64,000 nucleotides of DNA from Clostridiales bacterium oral taxon 876 str. F0540 (GTDB taxonomy: Bacteria; Bacillota; Clostridia; Clostridiales; Clostridiaceae). Below are positions 27,679 to 35,900 of the stretch, piece after piece. The notes under the pieces were generated by a model, which made no database searches, was not told the origin of the DNA, and was given only the letters and a program-made list of their open reading frames with translations. Position 1 is the stretch's first letter. Each line of letters opens with the position of its first letter. Where the stretch lies: positions 62,001-126,000 of the forward strand of contig KE993501.1 in assembly GCA_000466585.1 (NCBI GenBank), in the 5' to 3' direction. A program made the position numbers and the translations under genes.

Positions 27679-28905
27679 ATGAAAAAAAAAGTAAAAAGAA
27701 TATTATGCTGGATTTTAACTCCTTTAACCCTTTTAACTTTAAGCATATATTATAATGTTTATAATATACCTACAACAATGTTTGTAAGAGAAGGGCAGGA
27801 AATAAAAAGCAATCAGTTTATAAGGCTCAGTGAAGATAATGAGCTTAAAGTCAGTAATTTAGTAAAGAGTAATTCAAACAGCCGTAAGCTTAAAGTAAGC
27901 TTTTTAGGTCTTGTACCCTTAAAATCAATATCAGTAAAATCAATTCCCTCAGAAATAACACTATATCCCGGTGGCCAGCCTGTAGGAGTGAAATTAAATA
28001 CAAAAGGCGTTTTGGTAGTGGCGCTCTCTGATATAGAAACAATTAACGGCAAAACTACAAGTCCTGGTGCCTTAGCAGGAATACAAGTAGGAGATAGTAT
28101 TTTAAAAATCAATGATGAAAATATAAACAGCTCTGAACAAGTAGCTAAAATAGTCAATTCCTGTAAAGGAAAGGATTTAAGTATAACTGTTATGAGAAAA
28201 GGTTCAGAAATGGTTAAGAGTATTAAACCCATTCAATCATCAAATGACAATAAATTCAAAATAGGCCTTTGGGTAAGAGACTCAACGGCTGGTGTGGGAA
28301 CTCTTACATTTTTCGATGATAAAACTAAAAAGTTTGCTGCTTTAGGTCATCCTATAACTGATGCTGATACCGGAACACTTTTAAATATTAGTTCAGGTCA
28401 AATAATAAACTCTTCAATTGTGTCTGTAAGAAAAGGCGCAAGAGGTAATCCTGGAGAATTAAAGGGCATATTTGTTGATGAAGATATAACCTTAGGTGAT
28501 ATATCCAAAAATACAGATTGCGGAATATTTGGCAGTACTAATAAAAGCTTAATTAATAATAAATTTGATAAGCCTATGAAAATAGCTTTAAGACAAGAAA
28601 TAAAAGAAGGGCCAGCTAAAATAATTACAACAATAGATGGCGGCGAACCAAAAACCTATGATATTGAAATTCAAAAGCTTCTTCAGCAGGAAGAACCAGG
28701 ACCTAAGAGTATGGTAATTAAAGTAACAGATCCAGTGCTTCTAGAGAAGACAGGTGGAATAGTTCAAGGTATGAGTGGTAGCCCGATAATACAAAACAAT
28801 AAAATTGTTGGTGCAGTAACTCACGTTCTAATCAACAAACCAGATGTAGGTTATGGGATATATATAGAATGGATGCTGAAAGATGCGGATATTTTGACAA
28901 AATAG
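27679..28905 (+). CDS. spoIVB: SpoIVB signalling serine peptidase (S55)
   Basis: SpoIVB is secreted from the forespore and triggers the mother-cell sigma-K checkpoint in Bacillus. An N-terminal membrane or signal segment (about 8-30) is followed by a PDZ domain (about 105-185) and the S55 peptidase domain with catalytic His in LGHPITD (H224) and Ser in GMSGSP (about 364-369). At 408 residues it is full length. The recN-spoIVB-spo0A order is the Bacillus/Clostridium arrangement. Confidence 0.96.
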   Translation: MKKKVKRILCWILTPLTLLTLSIYYNVYNIPTTMFVREGQEIKSNQFIRLSEDNELKVSNLVKSNSNSRKLKVSFLGLVPLKSISVKSIPSEITLYPGGQPVGVKLNTKGVLVVALSDIETINGKTTSPGALAGIQVGDSILKINDENINSSEQVAKIVNSCKGKDLSITVMRKGSEMVKSIKPIQSSNDNKFKIGLWVRDSTAGVGTLTFFDDKTKKFAALGHPITDADTGTLLNISSGQIINSSIVSVRKGARGNPGELKGIFVDEDITLGDISKNTDCGIFGSTNKSLINNKFDKPMKIALRQEIKEGPAKIITTIDGGEPKTYDIEIQKLLQQEEPGPKSMVIKVTDPVLLEKTGGIVQGMSGSPIIQNNKIVGAVTHVLINKPDVGYGIYIEWMLKDADILTK

Positions 28906-28938
28906 TAGTAATTAATTTTAAAGAATAGTATAATTAAT

Positions 28939-28998
28939 AATAAATGAACATAAAACGATTAAATTATGTAATATGTTCATTTATTATTTTTTTTTATC
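28939..28998 (+). terminator. Terminator after spoIVB
   Basis: AATAAATGAACATA (28939-28952) pairs perfectly with TATGTTCATTTATT (28972-28985) over 14 bp with a 19-nt loop, followed by ATTTTTTTTT. Confidence 0.85.
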
Positions 28999-29026
28999 AA
29001 ATTAATAAAAATTTTTTTATGATATA

Positions 29027-29053
29027 GAAGGAATTATTATAGTTTTGTCGAAT
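29027..29053 (+). promoter_or_regulatory. Sigma-H-like spo0A promoter overlapped by an 0A box
   Basis: GAAGGAATT (29027-29035) and CGAAT (29049-29053), 13 bases apart, match the sigma-H consensus. The 0A box TGTCGAA (29046-29052) lies over the -10 element, 48 bases before the spo0A ATG. This matches the known sporulation promoter design, with sigma-H transcription and Spo0A autoregulation. Confidence 0.65.
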
Positions 29054-29100
29054 TATTTAATTGTCAAGATATGGAATTAAAATGAAGGGAGTTTATAAAT

Positions 29101-29913
29101 ATGGAAGATTCAAAAATCAGTGTAATTATTGCAGATGATAACAAAGAATTTTGTAATATTCTAAATGATTATTTACTAAATCAAAGAGATATTGTAGTAA
29201 CTGGAATAGCAAAAGATGGCGTTGAGGCTTTAAAGCTTATTCAAGAAAAAAAACCTGATTTAGTCGTATTAGATATTATTATGCCTCACTTAGACGGTTT
29301 AGGGGTTTTAGAAAGACTTAATAGTATGAATATCAATCCTATGCCAAGGATAATTGTTTTATCTGCAGTAGGACAAGATAAAATAACTCAAAGAGCCATA
29401 ACATTAGGTGCTGATTATTATGTGGTTAAGCCTTTTGATATGGATGTTTTCACAAAGAGAATCAGACAAATGTTTAATAATACAATTTCAGGAGATGAAA
29501 CAAAGAGAACAGTTTCTATAATGGAAACTACTGAAATTAGAGTTAACAGAAACGAACCTGTTGACTTAGAGTCTGAAATTACAAACATAATTCATGAAAT
29601 TGGGGTTCCAGCACATATAAAAGGATATATGTATTTAAGAGAAGCAATAAGCATGGTAGTAAACGATATAGAATTATTATCAGCTGTTACAAAGGAACTA
29701 TATCCTTCAATAGCTAAGAAATATAATACTACAGCCAGCAGAGTTGAAAGAGCTATTCGTCATGCTATAGAAGTTGCTTGGAGCAGAGGCCAAGTAGAAA
29801 CAATAAATAAGCTCTTTGGCTATACTATACACAATGATAAAGGCAAGCCAACAAACTCAGAATTTATTGCAATGGTTGCTGATAAATTAAGACTTAAAAA
29901 TAAAGTAAGCTAG
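29101..29913 (+). CDS. spo0A: Sporulation master regulator Spo0A
   Basis: The receiver domain (1-125) has the acidic triad (ADD 11-13), the phosphoacceptor D58 in VVLDIIMPHLDG and the conserved Lys in VVKPF. The C-terminal Spo0A DNA-binding domain (about 150-270) includes the recognition helix region SRVERAIRHAIEVAWSRG, near-identical across spore-formers. At 270 residues it is intact. Phospho-Spo0A binds 0A boxes such as the one in its own promoter. Confidence 0.98.
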   Translation: MEDSKISVIIADDNKEFCNILNDYLLNQRDIVVTGIAKDGVEALKLIQEKKPDLVVLDIIMPHLDGLGVLERLNSMNINPMPRIIVLSAVGQDKITQRAITLGADYYVVKPFDMDVFTKRIRQMFNNTISGDETKRTVSIMETTEIRVNRNEPVDLESEITNIIHEIGVPAHIKGYMYLREAISMVVNDIELLSAVTKELYPSIAKKYNTTASRVERAIRHAIEVAWSRGQVETINKLFGYTIHNDKGKPTNSEFIAMVADKLRLKNKVS

Positions 29914-29998
29914 ATATAATTTAGAACTTAGAAAGATAGTAGCTTTTGTTTGGAAAAGTATTTTTATATTAATCAATATATTTTTAGAAGAGAATGTA

Positions 29999-30042
29999 AG
30001 CCTTCAATATTCATCAAGAATGAATGTTGAAGGCTGTTTTAT
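29999..30042 (+). terminator. Terminator after spo0A
   Basis: A 16-bp stem with one G-U pair (29999-30014 with 30020-30035) ends in GTTTTATTG. It is the strongest hairpin in the sporulation block. Confidence 0.8.
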
Positions 30043-30057
30043 TGTCCGAGTAGTAGA

Positions 30058-30088
30058 TGATATTTTAATATTCTTATGCATATATAAT
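30058..30088 (+). promoter_or_regulatory. Candidate sigma-E promoter of spoIIM
   Basis: TGATATT (30058-30064), a 14-base spacer and CATATATAAT (30079-30088) fit the sigma-E consensus well, about 50 bases before spoIIM. spoIIM is a sigma-E gene in Bacillus. Confidence 0.5.
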
Positions 30089-30138
30089 TATTTATTGTCA
30101 TAAGTATTAAAAGATAGTTTACAAAGGGGGATAAAAAG

Positions 30139-30765
30139 ATGACCAATAGAAAAATAACAACCGCTCTTAATGAACATTTACAGAAGAACTTTTGGCTCTA
30201 TGTAGTAAGCTTGCTTTGTGTTTTTACAGGAATTGTTTTAGGTATTTATGCAGTAAAGTATATGAATAACGTTGAAAATAATGATTTATTAAGTTATTTT
30301 ACAAATTTCAGTCAAAATATTTCTAGTGGAAGCTTCAAATACAGCAGTATTATCTCTGATATTATAAAAAATAATATTTCAATTATTTTAGTTGTATGGT
30401 TTTTAGGATTAACTATGGTTGGGATTCCTATAATATTGATAATTGATATTATAAAAGGGTTTACTTTAGGGTTTACTATTAGTTTTGTTGTTAAAGGCTT
30501 AGGAACCAAAGGCATAGGAATTATATTAATCGGTGTACTGCCTCAAAATATAATATATATACCTTGCGTTATTATTGCATCAGTAGTGGCTATGGAGTTT
30601 TCTCTTAATATTCTCCGAGAAAAAATGAACAAGCAGTGGGTGAACAGCATTTGGATGAAAATCACTTCGTACTCTTTTGTTTTTATACTAATAACAGTCT
30701 TGATGGGTGTTGGATTTCTTTTGGAAGCATATGCAACACCAAATTTAGTAAAGATAATAATTTGA
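30139..30765 (+). CDS. spoIIM: Stage II sporulation protein M
   Basis: SpoIIM scaffolds the SpoIID-SpoIIP peptidoglycan machine that drives engulfment. The 208-residue protein has about five membrane segments (20-42, 78-100, 105-130, 135-155, 172-195), and the central GVLPQNIIYIPCVI pattern fits the SpoIIM family. The ATG follows AAGGGGG. Confidence 0.94.
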   Translation: MTNRKITTALNEHLQKNFWLYVVSLLCVFTGIVLGIYAVKYMNNVENNDLLSYFTNFSQNISSGSFKYSSIISDIIKNNISIILVVWFLGLTMVGIPIILIIDIIKGFTLGFTISFVVKGLGTKGIGIILIGVLPQNIIYIPCVIIASVVAMEFSLNILREKMNKQWVNSIWMKITSYSFVFILITVLMGVGFLLEAYATPNLVKIII

Positions 30766-30779
30766 TAGGATGAGCTATT

Positions 30780-31013
30780 TTGGAAAGAAAAGATAGTTTT
30801 ACAGAGTTTTTGATAATATTAATAAAAAGTTTTTTGATACTAGTCTTTTTTGGAATTCTTCTTCCTACTTGCATTGATAACTTATTATTTAGAATAAATA
30901 AATCGAATATTTATGATAATAGTGTTTTTGTTAATTTTGTTATAGATAAAAATAGTAAATTGATATATAATTATATATACATTTTAAAATTAATACTAAA
31001 TATAGGAATTTAA
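30780..31013 (+). CDS. Small single-span membrane protein of unknown function after spoIIM
   Basis: A 77-residue frame starts at TTG 30780, 14 bases after spoIIM and preceded by ATAGGATGAG. One strong membrane segment (about 8-28) is followed by a short Ile/Asn/Lys-rich tail. I do not recognise it. The position suggests co-transcription with spoIIM and a possible sporulation role, but the coding status is uncertain. Confidence 0.5.
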   Translation: MERKDSFTEFLIILIKSFLILVFFGILLPTCIDNLLFRINKSNIYDNSVFVNFVIDKNSKLIYNYIYILKLILNIGI

Positions 31014-31062
31014 CTCAAATTATATAAACTATAGTAATCTTAAACTAAATTATAATCTTTTA

Positions 31063-31099
31063 GCGTGCATTTATTTTAATTGCACGCGTTTCTTGTCTT
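31063..31099 (+). terminator. Terminator after the spoIIM unit
   Basis: GCGTGCA and TGCACGC form a 7-bp GC-rich stem with an 11-nt loop, followed by GTTTCTTGTCTT. Confidence 0.55.
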
Positions 31100-31125
31100 A
31101 AGCCAATAAATTAATATAAATAAGA

Positions 31126-31155
31126 TATAGTTTTTCTTATATAGGAAAAACTATA
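31126..31155. repeat. Inverted repeat in the pdp leader
   Basis: TATAGTTTTTC and GAAAAACTATA form a perfect 11-bp inverted repeat around an 8-base centre, about 100 bases upstream of pdp. No T tract follows, so an operator or a cruciform is as likely as a terminator. Confidence 0.5.
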
Positions 31156-31250
31156 ATTGGATTATTTAGAATAGTGATGATAAATTATTTAGTAAAGTTA
31201 AATTAATTAATAGTTATTATTTTATAAATATACGTTAGGGGGAAACCAAT

Positions 31251-32558
31251 ATGAGAATGTACGATCTTATTTTAAAGAAAAGAAATGGTGAAGAACTTAC
31301 TAGAGAAGAAATTGATTTTTTTGTTGAAAACTATACAAACGGAACAATACCTGACTACCAAGTATCTGCTCTAATGATGGCAATATTCTTTAAGAAAATG
31401 AACAGCAGAGAAACTGCGGATCTTACTATGGCTATGGTTAATTCAGGAGATATACTGGATTTATCCGGGATTGAGGGCGTAAAAGTTGATAAACATAGCA
31501 CTGGCGGAGTTGGGGATACTACTACTCTTGTTCTTGGACCTATGGTTGCTGCTGTTGGAGTTCCTGTTGCAAAGATGTCAGGAAGAGGACTTGGACATAC
31601 AGGTGGTACTATTGACAAGCTTGAGTCTTTTAAAGGTTTCTCAGTAGAAATGCCCAATGAAAAATTTATTGAAAATGTCAACACAATAAAGCTTGCTGTT
31701 GGAGCTCAAACTGGAGATTTGGCTCCGGCTGATAAAAAGTTATATTCACTTAGAGATGTAACTGCAACTGTAGATAACGTATCTCTTATAGCCTCAAGTA
31801 TAATGAGCAAGAAAATTGCTGCTGGAGCAGACTGTATAGTTCTTGATGTAAAGGTAGGAGAAGGTGCATTCATGAAGACACCGGAAGCTGCCTTTGAACT
31901 TGCGCATGAGATGGTATCAATAGGTAATAATGTTAACAGACAAACTATAGCAATAATATCTGATATGGACCAGCCTCTTGGTTTTGCGGTTGGTAATGCC
32001 CTGGAAGTTAAAGAAGCTATAGATACATTAAAAGGCAAAGGACCTAAGGATTTATTTGAATTATGTCTGACACTAGGCAGCAATATGGTTTTACTTGCAA
32101 AGAAGGCAGAAACTGTAGAAGAAGCTAGAGCAATGCTTATTGAAACCATAGAAAGCGGCAGTGCGTTAAGTAAATTAAAAGAATTTATAAGAGCTCAGGG
32201 CGGGGATGAATCATATATTGATGATGTAGAGAAGCTGCCAAAAGCTCAATATATTGTTCCTGTAGTGAGTGATAGAGAAGGATACGTAGCTAAGATTCAT
32301 GCTGAAAATATTGGATTAATAGCAATGGAGCTTGGAGCGGGAAGAGCTACTAAGGAAAGCATAATTGATTTAGCTGTAGGAATTGTTTTAAACAAAAAAA
32401 GAGGAGATTCAGTAGCTAATGGAGATGTATTGGCTTACGTACATTCAAATAATATGGATAAAGCTAATGAGGCAGTTGAAAAGATACAAAAGAACTATGT
32501 TATAGAATCACAATATAATGATAATATTCCACTTATATATGGAGTAGTAACAAAATAA
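31251..32558 (+). CDS. pdp: Pyrimidine-nucleoside phosphorylase
   Basis: The enzyme phosphorolyses uridine, deoxyuridine or thymidine in nucleoside salvage. The 435-residue protein carries the thymidine phosphorylase signature SGRGLGHTGGTIDKLES (about 109-125) and the phosphate-binding KHSTGGVGD (about 81-89). The C-terminal domain is complete. The ATG follows AGGGGGAAA. It is a single gene between two terminators. Confidence 0.95.
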   Translation: MRMYDLILKKRNGEELTREEIDFFVENYTNGTIPDYQVSALMMAIFFKKMNSRETADLTMAMVNSGDILDLSGIEGVKVDKHSTGGVGDTTTLVLGPMVAAVGVPVAKMSGRGLGHTGGTIDKLESFKGFSVEMPNEKFIENVNTIKLAVGAQTGDLAPADKKLYSLRDVTATVDNVSLIASSIMSKKIAAGADCIVLDVKVGEGAFMKTPEAAFELAHEMVSIGNNVNRQTIAIISDMDQPLGFAVGNALEVKEAIDTLKGKGPKDLFELCLTLGSNMVLLAKKAETVEEARAMLIETIESGSALSKLKEFIRAQGGDESYIDDVEKLPKAQYIVPVVSDREGYVAKIHAENIGLIAMELGAGRATKESIIDLAVGIVLNKKRGDSVANGDVLAYVHSNNMDKANEAVEKIQKNYVIESQYNDNIPLIYGVVTK

Positions 32559-32572
32559 TAGTTGATTTACAA

Positions 32573-32614
32573 GGGAGCAAATGCTGTTTTTAGGCGATTG
32601 CTCCCTGTTTTTTG
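32573..32614 (+). terminator. Terminator after pdp
   Basis: GGGAGCAA and TTGCTCCC form a perfect 8-bp stem with a 17-nt loop, followed by TGTTTTTTG. Confidence 0.8.
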
Positions 32615-32689
32615 CTATAACTTAACAGTGTAAATTTGTGATAATCTTAGTGAAAGTGGTAAAACTAAGCTTATGGAAGGAGGATGTTT

Positions 32690-33859
32690 ATGAAAAAAGG
32701 TAAAAAAATATTTTCTTTTATATTATCATCAATATTTATTTTTCAAGTGTTCACTGTAACAGTTAAAGCAGAAGAGCAAGGACTTAATGTTGATGCAAAA
32801 TCAGCACTGTTAATGGAACCCACAACCGGAAAAATAATATTTGAAAAGAATTCACATGAGAAATTTGCACCAGCATCAGTAACAAAAATTATGACTATGT
32901 TATTAACAATGGAGGCTGTTGACAGCGGAAAAATAAAACTTAGTGATAAGGTTACAATAAGCGAAAATGCTAAAAAAATGGGTGGAAGCACAATGCTTTT
33001 AGATACAGGAGAAATACGTACTGTAGAGGAATTATTAAAAGGTATAGCAATAGCTTCAGGAAATGATGCAGCTGTGGCTATGGCGGAATATTTAGGAGGC
33101 AGTGAAGAAGCTTTTGTTAAGCTAATGAATGAACGGGCACAGGCTTTAGGAATGAAGGACACAACCTTTAAAAACTGTAATGGCCTCAGTGCTGCAGGAC
33201 ATGTAACAAGTGCATATGACATATCAGTTATGTCAAGGGAGCTTTTAAAGCATCCTACAATACTGAAGTATTCGGGAACATATATGGAGACAATATCTGA
33301 AGGAAGAAAAACTCCAATATCATTGGTTAATCATAATAAATTAGTAAGGTTTTTTAATGGCTGTGATGGACTAAAGACCGGGTTTACTGAAGAGGCAAAA
33401 TATTGTATTTCTGCTACAGCTGTAAGAGATGGTGTAAGGATGCTTGCAGTAATAATGGGAGCACCAACTTATAAAGTTAGAAATAGAGATGCTAGCATGC
33501 TTATGAATCATGGCTTCTCAAAGTTCGAAAGTAAAAAGGTTATAAGTAAAGATGAAGATATAGAGAAAATGTATATTAATAAGCAAAGTGATAAGTATTT
33601 TATTGCCAAAGCTAAGAATGACACTTCAGTAATATTAGAAAAAGGAACAAATTCTAAGATTGATAAGAAGTGTGTATTAACCATAGACAGCAATAAAAAG
33701 GAATTTAAGAAGGGTGAAACTATAGGCTACTGTGAAATTATTGTTGATGGCAATACAGTAGGAAAAGTAGATATTTACTGTGACAGAGATTTCAAGAAGG
33801 GTGGAATTTTTGAAAATCTTAAAAACAATATTGAAAGAATGTTTGAAAATGCAATATAG
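32690..33859 (+). CDS. Serine-type D-Ala-D-Ala carboxypeptidase (DacF/PBP5-like)
   Basis: This secreted, low-molecular-weight penicillin-binding protein trims the terminal D-Ala of peptidoglycan stem peptides. A signal peptide (about 1-27) precedes the S11 peptidase domain with SxxK in PASVTKIM (S63, K66), SxN in ASGNDAA (about 123) and KTG in GLKTGF (about 229). A C-terminal PBP5-type beta domain and an amphipathic tail (ENLKNNIERMFENA) are present. The ATG at 32690 is well spaced from GGAAGGAGG. It is one of three such paralogues in the window. Confidence 0.92.
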   Translation: MKKGKKIFSFILSSIFIFQVFTVTVKAEEQGLNVDAKSALLMEPTTGKIIFEKNSHEKFAPASVTKIMTMLLTMEAVDSGKIKLSDKVTISENAKKMGGSTMLLDTGEIRTVEELLKGIAIASGNDAAVAMAEYLGGSEEAFVKLMNERAQALGMKDTTFKNCNGLSAAGHVTSAYDISVMSRELLKHPTILKYSGTYMETISEGRKTPISLVNHNKLVRFFNGCDGLKTGFTEEAKYCISATAVRDGVRMLAVIMGAPTYKVRNRDASMLMNHGFSKFESKKVISKDEDIEKMYINKQSDKYFIAKAKNDTSVILEKGTNSKIDKKCVLTIDSNKKEFKKGETIGYCEIIVDGNTVGKVDIYCDRDFKKGGIFENLKNNIERMFENAI

Positions 33860-33864
33860 ATAAT

Positions 33865-33911
33865 AAAAGCAGCTTTTAGTCGGTTTAAATGGACTAAGAG
33901 CTGCTTTTTAA
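33865..33911 (+). terminator. Terminator after the first dac gene
   Basis: A 17-bp stem (33865-33881 with 33892-33908), with G-U pairs but no mismatched loop, ends in TTTTTA. Confidence 0.85.
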
Positions 33912-33952
33912 TAATTTGTTTGTATTATTTATAAAAACAATTTAAAATATAT

Positions 33953-34051
33953 ATAGATTTCAAAGTAAATCAGCTATTTAAGCTTATCAAAAACCTGCAG
34001 AAACATCAGGATTTTTACTCGCTTAAATAGCGATTTACTATTTGAAACTAT
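33953..34051. repeat. Long inverted repeat with nested hairpin upstream of scpA
   Basis: The left arm (33953-33983) and right arm (34021-34051) pair over about 28 positions with only small bulges. Inside, AAAAACCTG and CAGGATTTTT form a second stem. No T tract follows, and the element ends 37 bases before the scpA start, so it would lie in the scpA leader or act as a DNA cruciform or operator. I do not recognise it as a known RNA family. Confidence 0.7.
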
Positions 34052-34088
34052 GTAAATAGAGTATTATATAAATTTGGGAGAGATTTAA

Positions 34089-34862
34089 ATGCCGTTAAAC
34101 ATAAAGATAGATAATTTTGAAGGCCCTTTTGATTTCCTTCTTCATTTAATTAAGAAGAATGAAATGGATATTTATGATATTAAAATTTATGATATCACTA
34201 ATCAATACTTACAATACTTACAACAGATGAAAGAACTTGATCTTGAGATTACTTCTGAATTTATTGTAATTGCTGCTACTCTATTAGAAATAAAGTCAAA
34301 GATGCTTCTTCCGGCTGTTGTGGATGATGAAGTATCTGCAGATGAAGAGAGAGATCCAAGAAAGGAACTGGTTAATAAGCTTATAGAGTACAAGAAGTTT
34401 AAAAATATTGCTAAATATTTAAGAAACTTAGAACAAAGCTATGGAACAGTTTATACAAAAAAGCCTGAAATAATAGAAGAAAAAAATAAAAATATAGACT
34501 CTATAGACATATTTAGCGGAATAACCATGCTACAGCTCTATAATATGTTTAACGATTTAATGAACAATTATTATAATAAGATGAACAAGGAAAATATAGT
34601 ACAAAGAGAAATTCCGGTTGATGCTTATAAGATTGAGGATAAAATGGAGTACATATCCAGAAAGATGGTATCTTTTAAAAGTACATATTTTTCAAAATTC
34701 ATTGAGGAATGTACTAACAAAATGGAGGTTGTGGTAACCTTTCTGGCATTACTCGAGCTTATAAAACTAAAAAATGTAAAAGCTGTACAGGAAAATAATT
34801 TTACTGAAATTTACCTCGAAAGGATAGAAGATAATGACAAAGATGAGTATGAATCAAATTGA
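34089..34862 (+). CDS. scpA: Segregation and condensation protein A (kleisin)
   Basis: ScpA bridges SMC heads in the bacterial condensin. The 257-residue protein begins with the family signature INIDNFEGPFDFLLHLIKKN-like block (residues 4-23) and has the acidic middle and the C-terminal winged-helix part. The ATG follows TGGGAGAG. Its stop lies inside the scpB frame (29-base overlap). Confidence 0.96.
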   Translation: MPLNIKIDNFEGPFDFLLHLIKKNEMDIYDIKIYDITNQYLQYLQQMKELDLEITSEFIVIAATLLEIKSKMLLPAVVDDEVSADEERDPRKELVNKLIEYKKFKNIAKYLRNLEQSYGTVYTKKPEIIEEKNKNIDSIDIFSGITMLQLYNMFNDLMNNYYNKMNKENIVQREIPVDAYKIEDKMEYISRKMVSFKSTYFSKFIEECTNKMEVVVTFLALLELIKLKNVKAVQENNFTEIYLERIEDNDKDEYESN

Positions 34863-35445
34863 GATAGATCAAATTTCTAGGAAAAAGCTATATTTTTCTA
34901 TAATAGAAGCTTTGCTGTTTGTGAGCGGTGAACCCTTAAAATTGAGAGAAATCAGCAGTATAATTGAACAAGATATGGATAGTACAAAAGAACTGATTTA
35001 TGAGCTCCAAAGAAAGTATGAAGAAGAGGAAAGAGGAATTATGCTTATTAGTATAAATGATGAATATCAATTAGTAAGCAAGCCTCAAAACAGTGATTAT
35101 ATTCAAAAATTGTTAAAGACAAATACAAGGCAGTCCTTATCACAGGCGTCTTTGGAAACCCTTGCTATTATCGCCTATAAACAGCCTATAACAAGGGTAA
35201 GCATTGATGAAATAAGGGGAGTAAAAAGTGATAGAGCTGTATTAACCCTTCTGGATAAAGGTCTTATAAAAGAATCGGGAAGAATGGATGTAGCAGGAAG
35301 GCCTATACTTTATTCAACTACTGAAAAGTTCTTACTGCATTTTGGACTTGAAAATCTTAAGCAAATGCCTTCTTTGGAAGAAATGCTAAACGATGATGAT
35401 GAAGATATAGAAATAGAAGAAGATAAAAGTGAAACAAAGGAATAA
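34834..35445 (+). CDS. scpB: Segregation and condensation protein B
   Basis: ScpB is a winged-helix dimer that stabilises the SMC-ScpA complex. The motif LSQASLETLAIIAYKQPITR (about 98-117) with DEIRGVKSDRAVLTL is diagnostic. The first ATG (34834) gives 203 residues; in-frame ATGs at 34843 and 34849 are possible. The acidic tail (DDDEDIEIEEDKSE) is usual. Confidence 0.95.
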   Translation: MTKMSMNQIEIDQISRKKLYFSIIEALLFVSGEPLKLREISSIIEQDMDSTKELIYELQRKYEEEERGIMLISINDEYQLVSKPQNSDYIQKLLKTNTRQSLSQASLETLAIIAYKQPITRVSIDEIRGVKSDRAVLTLLDKGLIKESGRMDVAGRPILYSTTEKFLLHFGLENLKQMPSLEEMLNDDDEDIEIEEDKSETKE

Positions 35446-35462
35446 AAATTATTCCTTTGTTT
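35432..35462. terminator. Bidirectional terminator embedding scpB and ytfJ stops
   Basis: AAACAAAGGAATAA and TTATTCCTTTGTTT form a perfect 14-bp stem with a 3-nt loop. The scpB stop is in the left arm and the opposing gene's stop is in the right arm. Confidence 0.75.
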
Positions 35463-35865
35463 GAGTTTCACAGCAATTTTTTTTATCCTTGGATTTGCCT
35501 AACATGCTTTTTATCATTTCAAGAACTTGAGGTATAGAATCAATTGCTTTATCAACAGAACTGTCGTATTCAACAGGCAAAAGCTTAACAGAATCATTTT
35601 TTATTACTAAAAAGGCAGTAGGTTTTACTGTAACACCAGCTCCGGAACCGCCACCAAAAGGATATTTTGTTTTATTTTCTTTTGGATCGCCCATATTAAA
35701 CTCGCTTCCTCCTGAAGCAAATCCAAAGGAAACCTTTGATATAGGTATAATCATAGAACCATCCTTGGATTCTATTACATCTCCGACTATAGTATTGACA
35801 TCTACCATTTCTTTGATATGTTCCATTGTTGTTCTCATTAAATTATCAATAGGATGACCATCCAT
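35449..35865 (-). CDS. ytfJ: GerW family sporulation protein (YtfJ)
   Basis: The 138-residue protein has the GerW/YtfJ pattern: a helical start, then VNTIVGDVIESKDGSMIIPISKVS and a glycine-rich GGGSGAGVTVKPTAFLVI segment. GerW members are expressed in sporulation and are needed for spore germination in some species. The start is placed at the ATG 21 bases inside the open frame because the upstream codons form the GGAGGAAC ribosome-binding site. The next gene upstream is YtfI-like, as in Bacillus. Confidence 0.92.
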   Translation of the reverse strand: MDGHPIDNLMRTTMEHIKEMVDVNTIVGDVIESKDGSMIIPISKVSFGFASGGSEFNMGDPKENKTKYPFGGGSGAGVTVKPTAFLVIKNDSVKLLPVEYDSSVDKAIDSIPQVLEMIKSMLGKSKDKKNCCETQTKE

Positions 35866-35900
35866 AATATAAGTTCCTCCGTTCATTTAATTTGAAGAAA

